This document shows, piece after piece, positions 5,545 to 12,933 of a stretch of DNA of 13,220 nt; the stretch's first letter is position 1; each line of letters starts with the position of its first letter. The stretch spans positions 1-13,220 of the forward strand of contig CALAIJ010000099.1 in assembly GCA_937923365.1 (NCBI GenBank), given 5' to 3'. This stretch comes from an uncultured Sulfitobacter sp. (lineage in GTDB: Bacteria; Pseudomonadota; Alphaproteobacteria; Rhodobacterales; Rhodobacteraceae). The notes under the pieces are model-generated. The model made no database searches. It was not told the DNA's origin and worked only from the letters and a program-made list of their open reading frames with translations. A program made the position numbers and the translations under genes.

Positions 5545-6837
5545 TCAGACGATGACGTCCTGCGCGTCTTGCGCGCCCACACCAAAGACCCGCTTGTAGC
5601 GCGCAATTTCGTCCGCAGGTCCCATCGCCTTCTTGGGGTTGTCTGACAGTTTCACCGTCGGCACGCCGTTGGCCTCGACCGCTTTGCAAACCAACGAGAA
5701 CGGCGCAAGCGCGTCATCCGCCACAAGCCCGCGGAAGTCATTGGTCAGCAAGGTGCCCCAGCCGAAGGACACGTTGACCTTGCCTGCGAAAGCGTGATGC
5801 AACTCCTGCACTTTGGCCACGTCCAAGCCGTCGCTGAAGATCACACGCTTTGTGCGCGGGTCCTCTCCGCGGGCGTGCCACCAGTCGATCGCCGTTTGCG
5901 CAGCCGTGGCCGGATCGCCGCTGTCCACACGGATGCCGGTCCAGCCTGCCAGCCAGTCGGGCGCGTTGTCCAGAAACCCCTTGGTGCCATAGGTGTCGGG
6001 CAGAATGATCCGCAAGTTGCCTTCATGTTCGTCCTGCCAGTCGCGCAGGACGTCGTAGGGGGCTTGCGCCAATGCCGCGTCGTCCTTCGCCAACGCGGCA
6101 TAGACCATCGGCAGTTCGTGCGCGTTGGTGCCGATGGCCTCCATCTCGCGTTGCATGGCAATACGGCAGTTGGAGGTACCGGTGAAGGCAGCCCCCAGCC
6201 CTTCGTGCATCGCCTGCACACACCAGTCCTGCCACAGATAGGAATGCCGCCGCCGCGTGCCGAAATCCGCAATCGACAGATCGGGGATGCCGCGCAGCGC
6301 CTCGATCTTTTCCCAGACACGGGTCATGGCGCGGGCATAAAGCACCTGCAGCTCGAACCGGTCCATGCCGTTCAGCACGGCACGCCCCCGCAGTTCCATC
6401 AGCACGGCCAACGCTGGGATCTCCCACAGCATGACTTCGGGCCAGGCGCCTTCGAAGGTCAGCTCGTATTGATCGCCCTTGCGCTCCAGATGGTAGGGCG
6501 GCAGGCGCAGGCCCTCGAACCACTCCATGAAATCGGGGCGGAACATCTGGCGCTTGCCATAGAAGGTGTTGCCGCGCAGCCATGTCGATTCGCCCCGTGA
6601 CAGTGACAGCGAGCGGATGTGATCCAACTGCTCGCGCAGCTCGCCCTCGTCAATCAGGTCCGCCAGCGGAATGTGGGTCGAGCGGTTGATCAGGCTGAAC
6701 GTCACTTGGGTGTCCGGCTTGTTGCGGAACACCGACTGGCACATCAGCAGCTTGTAGAAATCTGTGTCGATCAGCGACCGCACAATCGGATCAATCTTCC
6801 ATTTGTGGTTATAGACGCGGCTGGCGATGTCGACCAT
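5545..6837 (-). CDS. pncB: Nicotinate phosphoribosyltransferase
   Basis: This is a 430-residue enzyme of the Preiss-Handler pathway that joins nicotinate and PRPP, with ATP hydrolysis, to give nicotinate mononucleotide. Family motifs are present in order: DTDFYKL (24-30) near the N-terminus, FGTRRRHS (192-199) with the candidate phosphorylated histidine H198, GTSN (220-223), GTNAHE (236-241), RVDSGDP (303-309), FSDGLD (334-339) and SFGWGT (357-362). The length matches bacterial PncB. I chose the ATG at 6837 because AGGAAG lies about 7 nt upstream; the open frame extends 12 codons further without support. The gene is divergent from the NYN nuclease gene, and the pathway partner pncA lies 555 bp further on, on the same strand. 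Confidence 0.95.
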   Translation of the reverse strand: MVDIASRVYNHKWKIDPIVRSLIDTDFYKLLMCQSVFRNKPDTQVTFSLINRSTHIPLADLIDEGELREQLDHIRSLSLSRGESTWLRGNTFYGKRQMFRPDFMEWFEGLRLPPYHLERKGDQYELTFEGAWPEVMLWEIPALAVLMELRGRAVLNGMDRFELQVLYARAMTRVWEKIEALRGIPDLSIADFGTRRRHSYLWQDWCVQAMHEGLGAAFTGTSNCRIAMQREMEAIGTNAHELPMVYAALAKDDAALAQAPYDVLRDWQDEHEGNLRIILPDTYGTKGFLDNAPDWLAGWTGIRVDSGDPATAAQTAIDWWHARGEDPRTKRVIFSDGLDVAKVQELHHAFAGKVNVSFGWGTLLTNDFRGLVADDALAPFSLVCKAVEANGVPTVKLSDNPKKAMGPADEIARYKRVFGVGAQDAQDVIV

Positions 6838-6850
6838 GATCGGGCTTCCT

Positions 6851-6883
6851 TTGGTTTGATCCCTATGTGGCAAGGATCACCAA
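6851..6883. promoter_or_regulatory. Dyad in the pncB/NYN divergent promoter, candidate operator
   Basis: TTGG-TTT-GATCC (6851-6862) and GGATC-A-CCAA (6874-6883) form an interrupted inverted repeat in a 70-bp gap between divergent starts. The position would allow one regulator to act on both genes. It does not resemble the NrtR or NiaR sites I know of, so the binding protein is unknown. Confidence 0.35.
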
Positions 6884-6907
6884 GCCAGAGCAAGCAGAAA
6901 GGCGCAG

Positions 6908-7396
6908 ATGACCCCATCGGACTGGAACGCTGTGGCGCTGTTGGGCGCGGTCTTGCTGGCGGCTTTCATCTGGCTGCAACGCCGCAAACGGCAAAAGCCC
7001 CCACGCGCCGCCAGACGGATTGCGGTCGATGGCACCAACGTCCTGTTCTGGCGCGACAACACCGCCAGGCTGGACACCTTGGCGCGTGTCCTTCGCCACC
7101 TGCAAAAGCGTGGTTTTGTGCCTGTGGTCTTTCTGGATGCGTCCTCGCGCCATCATGTGGGCGACACATCCCTGAATGAAGCGAAGTTCGCGGCAGAACT
7201 CGGGCTTCCTGAAGAACACCTCAAAGTGTGTCCGGCCCGCACCGAGGCCGATGGCTACATCCTTGCTTTCGCGCAGGAACACAAGCTGGCCGTTGTGTCC
7301 AACGACCGCTTCCGCGACCGCCCGCAAGGGGCGCGAAACGTACGGCTGGTCAAGGGACGGTTTGACGGGACCCGCCTGATCCTGAAAGGCCTCTAG
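6908..7396 (+). CDS. Membrane-anchored NYN/PIN-like (Zc3h12a-type) predicted ribonuclease
   Basis: This is a 162-residue protein. Residues 8-24 form one hydrophobic helix followed by a basic stop-transfer stretch (RRKRQKPPRAARR), placing the rest in the cytoplasm. The catalytic domain starts at VDGTNVLF (40-47) with D41 and N44. Further acidic residues typical of NYN/PIN nucleases are D77 (VVFLDASSR), D115 (RTEADGYI) and N132/D133/D137 (VVSNDRFRD). It most resembles the Zc3h12a-like RNase group; the RNA target is unknown. AAAGG precedes the ATG by about 5 nt. Its stop and the pncA stop are the two strands of one CTAG. The placement between the two NAD-salvage genes may be coincidence or may hint at a link; I cannot tell. 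Confidence 0.82.
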   Translation: MTPSDWNAVALLGAVLLAAFIWLQRRKRQKPPRAARRIAVDGTNVLFWRDNTARLDTLARVLRHLQKRGFVPVVFLDASSRHHVGDTSLNEAKFAAELGLPEEHLKVCPARTEADGYILAFAQEHKLAVVSNDRFRDRPQGARNVRLVKGRFDGTRLILKGL

Positions 7397-7986
7397 GCCA
7401 AGGTCACGCCCGCATCCTTCATCCCCGAGAGCGCCGCCGCCAGCGATCCGTCCAGATCAATCGCGCGGCACAGGCCTTCGCGTACTTCCACGTCGAACCC
7501 CAGTTTCGCCGCATCCACCGCCGAGAAGTTGACGCAGAAATCCAGCGCCAACCCCACCATCACCAACCGGTCAATGCCCCGCGTGCGCAGATAGCCTTCC
7601 AGCCCTGTGGACGTCGTGTGATCGTTTTCAAAGAACGCCGAATAACTGTCGATAGCGGGGTTGTACCCCTTGCGGATAATGAGGTCCGCTCGGTCCACAT
7701 GCAAGTCCGTATGAAACCGCGCACCGGTGGAGCCCTGGATACAATGATCGGGCCACAGCACCTGCGCACCGTAGGGCATTTGCACAACGTCATAGGGGCC
7801 CGCCCCTTCATGGGCAGAGGCAAACGACGAATGTCCCGCCGGATGCCAGTCCTGCGTCAGCACCACCGCGTCAAACTCAGACATCAGTGCGTTGATCCCC
7901 TGCACAACCGCGTCGCCTTCCGGCACCGCCAAGGCGCCACCGGGGCAAAAGTCGTTCTGCACATCAATCACGATCAACGCCTGCAT
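7393..7986 (-). CDS. pncA: Nicotinamidase
   Basis: This is a 197-residue isochorismatase-fold hydrolase that deamidates nicotinamide to nicotinate, the substrate of PncB. The catalytic triad is visible: D8 (VIDVQNDFCPGGALAVPEGD), K106 (LIIRKG) and C151 (LALDFCV). Metal ligands are D46, H48 and H52 in TQDWHPAGHSSF, with H81 in WPDHCIQGS. These fit PncA better than other cysteine hydrolases of the fold. I chose the ATG at 7986 because AAGGAG lies 7 nt upstream and it matches the usual N-terminus; the open frame runs 9 codons further. It converges on the NYN gene with a 4-bp overlap. Length is normal. Confidence 0.95.
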   Translation of the reverse strand: MQALIVIDVQNDFCPGGALAVPEGDAVVQGINALMSEFDAVVLTQDWHPAGHSSFASAHEGAGPYDVVQMPYGAQVLWPDHCIQGSTGARFHTDLHVDRADLIIRKGYNPAIDSYSAFFENDHTTSTGLEGYLRTRGIDRLVMVGLALDFCVNFSAVDAAKLGFDVEVREGLCRAIDLDGSLAAALSGMKDAGVTLA

Positions 7987-8048
7987 CGCATGTCTCCTTG
8001 TCGAGGGCCGCACCGCCCCTCTTCACCCTTCCAATAAACTCGAAACCT

Positions 8049-8092
8049 CAGGGGCCTGCAAACGCAAAGGCCGCCGTAGCACGCAGCCCCTG
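8049..8092 (+). other. Imperfect inverted repeat in the pncA-trhO divergent gap
   Basis: CAGGGGCCTGC (8049-8059) pairs with GCAGCCCCTG (8083-8092), 10 bp with one bulged C and a 23-nt loop. It lies about 48 nt before the trhO ATG and could be a leader structure or an operator. No other clear signal is seen in the 154-bp gap, and no good ribosome binding site precedes trhO. Confidence 0.3.
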
Positions 8093-8140
8093 CAACTACC
8101 CTCTTGCAAAATGCCCCCCTGCCCGCCTATCTCAGCGCCC

Positions 8141-9031
8141 ATGCATACCATTGCCGCCCTCTATCACTTTACCCGCTTTGACGACCCTGCCGCGCTCAAG
8201 CCTGATCTGCTGGCGCTGTGCGAGGCGCAGGGTGTCAAAGGCACGCTGCTGCTGGCGCATGAGGGCGTGAACGGCACCATCGCCGGCCCGCGCAGTGGCA
8301 TCGACGCCGTGATCGCCCATCTGCGGGATTTGCCCGGATGTGCAGGGCTTGAGTGGAAAGAAGCGCATTCCGACACGCCGCCCTTTCCGCGCATGAAAGT
8401 CCGCATCAAACGCGAGATCGTGACCATGGGGCAACCCCATGTCGACCCTGCGACCGGCACTGGTCACTATGTCGATCCGAAGGCGTGGAACGATCTGATC
8501 GCGCGCGAGGACGTGGCCGTTATCGACACCCGCAACGACTACGAAGTGGCCATCGGCACCTTCGACGGCGCGGTGGACCCCAAGACCAAAAGCTTTGGCG
8601 AATTCCCTGAATGGTGGGCGCAGAACAAGCACCGTTTTGAAGGCAAGAAGATCGCCATGTTCTGCACCGGAGGCATCCGCTGCGAGAAGTCCACCAATTA
8701 CCTGCTCGGGACAGGGGTCGAGGATGTCTTTCACCTTAAGGGCGGCATTCTGAAGTACCTCGAAGAGGTGCCCCAACCGCAAAGCACATGGCAGGGCGAC
8801 TGCTTTGTCTTTGATGCGCGTGTGTCTGTCGGGCACGGGCTGGTTGAGGGACCACATGTGCTGTGTCACGGCTGCCGCCAGCCGATCCTGCCTGAGGACA
8901 TGGACCGCCCCGAATACGAGCAGGGGGTCAGTTGCCACAAGTGTTTTGCGACGACGTCAGACTGGGACAAGGACCGGTTCCGCGAACGGCAAAAGCAGAT
9001 CAGACTGGCCGCCGAACGGGGCGAAGGCTGA
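8141..9031 (+). CDS. trhO: tRNA uridine(34) hydroxylase, TrhO/YceA rhodanese family
   Basis: This is a 296-residue protein of the YceA/UPF0176 family. TrhO uses O2 to hydroxylate U34 of certain tRNAs, the first step toward 5-(carboxy)methoxyuridine. The N-terminal acylphosphatase-like part shows KGTLLLAHEGVNGTIAG (33-49). The rhodanese-like domain spans about 115-215, with VIDTRNDYEVAIGTFDGA (127-144) and the active-site loop FCTGGIRCEKS (174-184), C175 and C181. A C-terminal CHGC (242-245) and CHKC (265-268) pair looks zinc-binding. I chose the ATG at 8141 by homology to MxxIAALYxF N-termini; an in-frame ATG at 8111 would add ten proline-rich residues, and neither has a clear Shine-Dalgarno sequence. 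The function is transferred from E. coli and B. subtilis homologues. Confidence 0.92.
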   Translation: MHTIAALYHFTRFDDPAALKPDLLALCEAQGVKGTLLLAHEGVNGTIAGPRSGIDAVIAHLRDLPGCAGLEWKEAHSDTPPFPRMKVRIKREIVTMGQPHVDPATGTGHYVDPKAWNDLIAREDVAVIDTRNDYEVAIGTFDGAVDPKTKSFGEFPEWWAQNKHRFEGKKIAMFCTGGIRCEKSTNYLLGTGVEDVFHLKGGILKYLEEVPQPQSTWQGDCFVFDARVSVGHGLVEGPHVLCHGCRQPILPEDMDRPEYEQGVSCHKCFATTSDWDKDRFRERQKQIRLAAERGEG

Positions 9032-9113
9032 CAGGCCGCTTCCGCCAAATAGGGCCAATTTGAATCGTTAAGCCCCCTGAAAGCATCCACACGCTAGACC
9101 TTTTCCCAGAAGC

Positions 9114-9119
9114 AGGAGG
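9114..9119 (+). promoter_or_regulatory. Ribosome binding site deciding the motB start
   Basis: AGGAGG stands 1 nt before GTG 9121, 4 nt before GTG 9124 and 10 nt before ATG 9130. The first is sterically unlikely. I prefer ATG 9130, with GTG 9124 as the alternative. Confidence 0.6.
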
Positions 9120-9129
9120 TGTGGTGAAG

Positions 9130-9981
9130 ATGGCCGGAAAACCGAACACGGCGCCAATCATAATCAAACGCAAGAAGGTCATTCAGGGCGGCGGGCATCA
9201 TGGCGGCGCCTGGAAAGTTGCCTATGCGGATTTCGTGACCGCAATGATGGCGTTCTTCATGTTGATGTGGCTGCTGAACGCCACAACAGAACAACAGCGC
9301 AAAGGTCTGGCGGACTACTTCTCTCCGACCATTCCGATCAACCGCATCTCGGGCGGGGGCAGTGGTGCCTTTGGTGGTGATAGCATCTTCTCCGAAGAGA
9401 CTTTGGCGCAGAACGGTACGGGCGCCAGCCAGAATCACCCCACCCAGGAAGAGGCCGCGCGCGGCGACAGCGGCACTGCCGACAGCGCAGGAGAGGCAGA
9501 CGCGGTGGCAGAGCTTTTCCGTGAGATCGACGCAAAACTGCAAGGTATGGGCGGTGAATCTGCAGTGATGGAAAATGCGCTTCGCCACATTGTCACACGG
9601 CTGACAGATGAAGGTCTGGTGATCGAACTCTTTGACCGCGCAGATGTGCCGCTGTTCGAGGAGGATACCGAAACACCCACCCAGATGCTTGAGCAGTTGG
9701 CGATCCTCGTTGCGAATACAGCGCAAAGCGTGACCAACGGGATCGCGGTTGGCGGACATGTGCGGGCAAGCCCCGTTGTGTTGCAAGACAATCCGGCCTG
9801 GGACCTTTCGACGGCACGCGCCGCGACATTGCGACAATTGTTGCAAGCCGGAGGGATCACATCAGACCGGATCCAGCGGACCACGGGACACGCAGATCGC
9901 AAACCGGCAGCAAATGACCCCATGGCTGTGCGCAACAACCGCCTTGAGATCATTCTTCTGCGCGACATCAGACGCAATTGA
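9130..9981 (+). CDS. motB: Flagellar motor stator protein MotB
   Basis: This is a 283-residue inner-membrane protein forming the peptidoglycan-anchored half of the MotA/MotB proton-driven stator. The N-terminus is basic (IIIKRKK), followed by GGAWKVAYADFVTAMMAFFM with the ion-carrying aspartate D34 at the head of the single helix (32-50), NATTEQQRKGL and a plug/linker region rich in Gly, Ser and acidic residues (about 70-125). The OmpA-like peptidoglycan-binding domain covers about 165-283, with GIAVGGHVRA (204-213), DLSTARA (225-231) and RNNRLEI (268-274). The second OmpA motif is GHVRA where GHTD is usual. The gene heads a plus-strand flagellar run; motA is not visible here. In-frame GTG codons at 9121 and 9124 would add 3 or 2 residues. 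Confidence 0.93.
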   Translation: MAGKPNTAPIIIKRKKVIQGGGHHGGAWKVAYADFVTAMMAFFMLMWLLNATTEQQRKGLADYFSPTIPINRISGGGSGAFGGDSIFSEETLAQNGTGASQNHPTQEEAARGDSGTADSAGEADAVAELFREIDAKLQGMGGESAVMENALRHIVTRLTDEGLVIELFDRADVPLFEEDTETPTQMLEQLAILVANTAQSVTNGIAVGGHVRASPVVLQDNPAWDLSTARAATLRQLLQAGGITSDRIQRTTGHADRKPAANDPMAVRNNRLEIILLRDIRRN

Positions 9982-10023
9982 CCCCTCCGGATGCGTCCAG
10001 AGATATGCGGCGGATTTTATCTG

Positions 10024-10038
10024 TTAGCACCGCGTTAA
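10024..10038 (+). promoter_or_regulatory. Candidate CtrA-binding site upstream of flgE
   Basis: TTAG-CACCGCG-TTAA matches the alphaproteobacterial CtrA consensus TTAA-N7-TTAA at 7 of 8 fixed positions, 58 nt before the flgE ATG. CtrA activates flagellar genes in Rhodobacterales, so the location is sensible. A 5-bp hairpin (10030-10034 with 10044-10048) overlaps it. Binding is inferred. Confidence 0.5.
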
Positions 10039-10096
10039 ACCTCCGCGGACTAGGGGTGAGAGAACACTTTGGCTTGACCAGCAGAAAGGCGGAACA

Positions 10097-11398
10097 ATGA
10101 CCATTTCTTCAGCGCTAAACGCAGGTGTCGCGGGGTTGCAATCCAATGCAACCCGGCTGGCGTCCATTTCGGACAACATCGCGAACTCATCGACGATGGG
10201 CTACAAACGGGTGGAGACTGATTTCCACTCGATGGTGATCTCTTCGGACGGGGGCCAGTATTCTGCGGGCGGGGTCCGCGCGACAACCCAGCGGCTGGTG
10301 GATCAGCGCGGGGCCCTGGTCTCGACCGCCAACCCGACCGATCTGGCCGTTCGGGGGCGGGGCTTTATCCCTGTTGCAAAAGCCTCTGAAGTGGGGCTGG
10401 GCGTCGAAAATCCCAATATGTTGCTAACAACCACCGGATCGTTCCGAACCGATTCAGACGGCTTCCTGCGATCAACGTCCGGTTTGGTGTTGCTGGGCTG
10501 GCCCGCGCAGGCGGACGGGACTGTCCCAACCTATCCCCGTGACACGTCAGACGGGTTGAGGCCTGTCCAGATCAACGTGAACCAGTTTTCGGGTGAGCCC
10601 ACGACCAGAATGAACCTGGGCGTTAACCTGCCCGCCACGGGAACCGAAGCAGGCGCAAATGGTGACACGCAGCAACTGTCTGTTGAGTATTACGATAACC
10701 TTGGCAACTCCCAAAGCCTGAACGTCACATTCACACCGACAGTGCCCGCCACAGGGTCGTCAAACGAATGGACCATCGTGCTTGAGGATTCGGTGAACCC
10801 CGGCACAACGATTGGTGAATACGTCGTGACCTTTAACGACAACCGCACCGCAGGCGGCACCTTGGCAACTGTCACCACAACCAGTGGCGGGGCTTATGAT
10901 CCGGCAACCGGCAGCTTCATTGTTCCTGTTGCCGGGGGGCCCATTGAAATAGATATCGGATTGATCGGCACAAGCGATGCGATGACACAGCTTTCCGACA
11001 GCTTCGCGCCGGTGAACATTTCCAAAGACGGCTCTCCGGTGGGTAACATGACCAGCGTCGAAGTGGACGCCAACGGGTTTGTCCATGCCAACTTTGACAC
11101 AGGCATCACACGTACTGTCTACCAGATTCCGCTGGTCGACCTGCCCAACCCCAACGGGATGACAGCGCTGGACCACCAGACATACCAGCCTTCGGTCGAC
11201 AGCGGGACGTTCTTCCTTTGGGACGCCAGTGACGGACCCACGGGCGATGTGGTGTCCTTTGCACTCGAAGAATCCACGACAGACGTTGCCGGCGAACTGA
11301 CGGACATGATCCAGACACAGCGGGCGTATTCCTCGAACGCGAAAGTGATCCAGACGGTAGACGAAATGCTTCAGGAAACCACAAACATCAAACGCTAA
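10097..11398 (+). CDS. flgE: Flagellar hook protein FlgE
   Basis: This is a 433-residue secreted structural protein that polymerises into the flagellar hook outside the cell. The N-terminal rod/hook motif DNIANSSTMGYKR (26-38) and ANPTDLAVRGRGFI (78-91) are followed by a variable FlgE D2 region (about 160-330) with NLGVNLPATGTEA and VEYYDNLGNSQSL. The C-terminal coiled-coil motif TQRAYSSNAKVIQTVDEML (407-425) ends in ETTNIKR. Like other type III exported axial proteins it has no cleavable signal peptide and no cysteine. AAAGGCGG precedes the ATG by about 4 nt. The gap of 115 bp from motB contains a CtrA-like site, so flgE may have its own promoter. The length is usual for FlgE. Confidence 0.95.
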   Translation: MTISSALNAGVAGLQSNATRLASISDNIANSSTMGYKRVETDFHSMVISSDGGQYSAGGVRATTQRLVDQRGALVSTANPTDLAVRGRGFIPVAKASEVGLGVENPNMLLTTTGSFRTDSDGFLRSTSGLVLLGWPAQADGTVPTYPRDTSDGLRPVQINVNQFSGEPTTRMNLGVNLPATGTEAGANGDTQQLSVEYYDNLGNSQSLNVTFTPTVPATGSSNEWTIVLEDSVNPGTTIGEYVVTFNDNRTAGGTLATVTTTSGGAYDPATGSFIVPVAGGPIEIDIGLIGTSDAMTQLSDSFAPVNISKDGSPVGNMTSVEVDANGFVHANFDTGITRTVYQIPLVDLPNPNGMTALDHQTYQPSVDSGTFFLWDASDGPTGDVVSFALEESTTDVAGELTDMIQTQRAYSSNAKVIQTVDEMLQETTNIKR

Positions 11399-11410
11399 CC
11401 TGACCCACCT

Positions 11411-11447
11411 TCAGGGCAATACCCAACTGCGCCCATGGGGCGCCTGA
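11411..11447 (+). other. Intercistronic stem-loop between flgE and flgK
   Basis: GCGCCC-ATG-GGGCGC (11429-11443) is a perfect 6-bp stem with a 3-nt loop, partly enclosed by TCAG (11411-11414) and CTGA (11444-11447). No T-run follows, so it is not a classical terminator. It lies 12 nt after the flgE stop and could stabilise the upstream message or limit read-through. Confidence 0.4.
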
Positions 11448-11463
11448 GACAAGGAAATCTGAT

Positions 11464-12918
11464 ATGAGTATATCTTCGGCAATGTCGAACGCCGTTCTGG
11501 GCCTGCGCGCTGCAGGCCGTGGTGCGGATGTGATTTCCAACAACATCTCCAACGCGCTGACCCCCGGCTACGGGCGTCGCGTGTTGGAGCTCAGCTCGAC
11601 CGCTGCGAATGGCCTCAGCGGCGTGCGCGAAGTGGGCGTGACCCGCATCGTGAACGAAGGCCTCGCCTCGGACAGACGTTTGGCGGACGCAGCCAATGCC
11701 AACACTCAGGGCACAATGGATTTCCTGACAAAGGTCGAACGCCTGCTGGGCACACCTGATAGTCCCGCCTCGCTTTCGGGGGCGTTGTCGCGGTTTGAAG
11801 GCGCTTTGGTCACGGCCACCAGTCGGCCCGATGCCGCAGATCGCCTGGAAACTGCGGTGGTCGAAGCGCGCAGCTACGCATCCTATCTCAAGGCTGCCTC
11901 TGACGGTGTGCAAGAGGCCCGCACCCAGGCGGACCGCACCATCGCTTCCCAGGTGACAGAGTTGAATGGCGCACTAAAGCAGGTCCAGACGCTCAATACA
12001 GAGATAACAAAGTCGCAGGCACAAGGGCGTGATACCGCGGGTCTTCTGGACATGCGCCAAAGGGTGGTAGACCAGATTGGCACACTTGTACCCTTGCGCC
12101 AGATCGCGCGGGATGGCGGGCAGATCGCACTCTACTCTACCAGCGGCGCGGCTTTGATCGACGGGCAGGCCTCAACGATTGGCTTTCAGCCTGCAAACCT
12201 TGTCACACCCTATATGTCCGTGGGGGCAGGCACCCTTTCCGGCCTGACCATCAATGACCAACCGGTCCGGACCGGCAGTGACAGCGGCGCGCTGCGGGGC
12301 GGGGCACTGGCCGCGCAATTCGCGATCAGGGATGAAACCAGCATCGAAGCACAGGCAGACATCGACGCCATGGCACGCGATCTTGTCGAACGGTTCGCAG
12401 ATCCGACCGTTGATGCGACATTGGCGCCGGGGGATGCAGGCCTGTTTACAGATAATGGCAGCGCTTTTGATCCCGCCGATGAGGTTGGGCTGGCCAGCCG
12501 TCTGACATTAAACGCCGCCGTTGACCCGGCTCAGGGCGGGGAGGCATGGCGCATTCGGGACGGCATCAACGCGGCCACATCAGGCACTGTGGGGGATTCG
12601 ACGCTCTTGCAGTCTTTGACCGTCGCCTTGACCGATCCCCGCGCAGTGGCCAGCGGCAGCTTTGCGGGAAGCGTTTTGTCCACATCCGGCATTGTCTCCG
12701 CAGTGATATCCGGCGTGGGAGGCGAGCTGAACATTGCCGAGCAAAACGCGACTTTCGCCGCAAGCCGCCTCGACGAGTTGACGCAATTGCAACTGGCCGA
12801 AGGCGTGGACACCGATCAGGAACTTCAGCGGCTCATTCAGGTCGAGCAAAGCTATGCCGCCAACGCCAAGATGATCGCGACTTTGGACGAATTGATGGAC
12901 ATTCTAAACCGCTTGTAA
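11464..12918 (+). CDS. flgK: Flagellar hook-associated protein 1, FlgK
   Basis: This is a 484-residue junction protein linking hook and filament, exported by the flagellar type III apparatus. The N-terminal motif VISNNISNALTPGYGRRVLE (23-42) is the hook/rod family signature. The FlgK helical domain covers about 80-215, with FLTKVERLLGTP, GALSRFEGALVTATSRPD and LLDMRQRVVDQIGTLV. The C-terminal heptad segment ELQRLIQVEQSYAANAKMIA (453-472) ends in LDELMDILNRL. The length is on the short side but normal for rhodobacterial FlgK. AAGGAAAT lies about 6 nt before the ATG. It follows flgE by 65 bp and precedes flgL by 15 bp, so co-transcription with flgL is very likely. Confidence 0.95.
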   Translation: MSISSAMSNAVLGLRAAGRGADVISNNISNALTPGYGRRVLELSSTAANGLSGVREVGVTRIVNEGLASDRRLADAANANTQGTMDFLTKVERLLGTPDSPASLSGALSRFEGALVTATSRPDAADRLETAVVEARSYASYLKAASDGVQEARTQADRTIASQVTELNGALKQVQTLNTEITKSQAQGRDTAGLLDMRQRVVDQIGTLVPLRQIARDGGQIALYSTSGAALIDGQASTIGFQPANLVTPYMSVGAGTLSGLTINDQPVRTGSDSGALRGGALAAQFAIRDETSIEAQADIDAMARDLVERFADPTVDATLAPGDAGLFTDNGSAFDPADEVGLASRLTLNAAVDPAQGGEAWRIRDGINAATSGTVGDSTLLQSLTVALTDPRAVASGSFAGSVLSTSGIVSAVISGVGGELNIAEQNATFAASRLDELTQLQLAEGVDTDQELQRLIQVEQSYAANAKMIATLDELMDILNRL

Positions 12919-12933
12919 TCGGAGGGTGATACA

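Noticed and set aside
5794..6600. Plus-strand frame of 268 codons antisense to pncB
   Set aside because: Shadow of a complete PncB; no start signals and no domain.
7892..8140. Upstream in-frame extension of trhO by 83 codons
   Set aside because: It overlaps the pncA start on the other strand, lacks a ribosome binding site, and the family N-terminus begins at 8141.
8132..8938. Minus-strand frame of 268 codons antisense to trhO
   Set aside because: TrhO motifs are complete on the plus strand; the antisense frame shows nothing recognisable.
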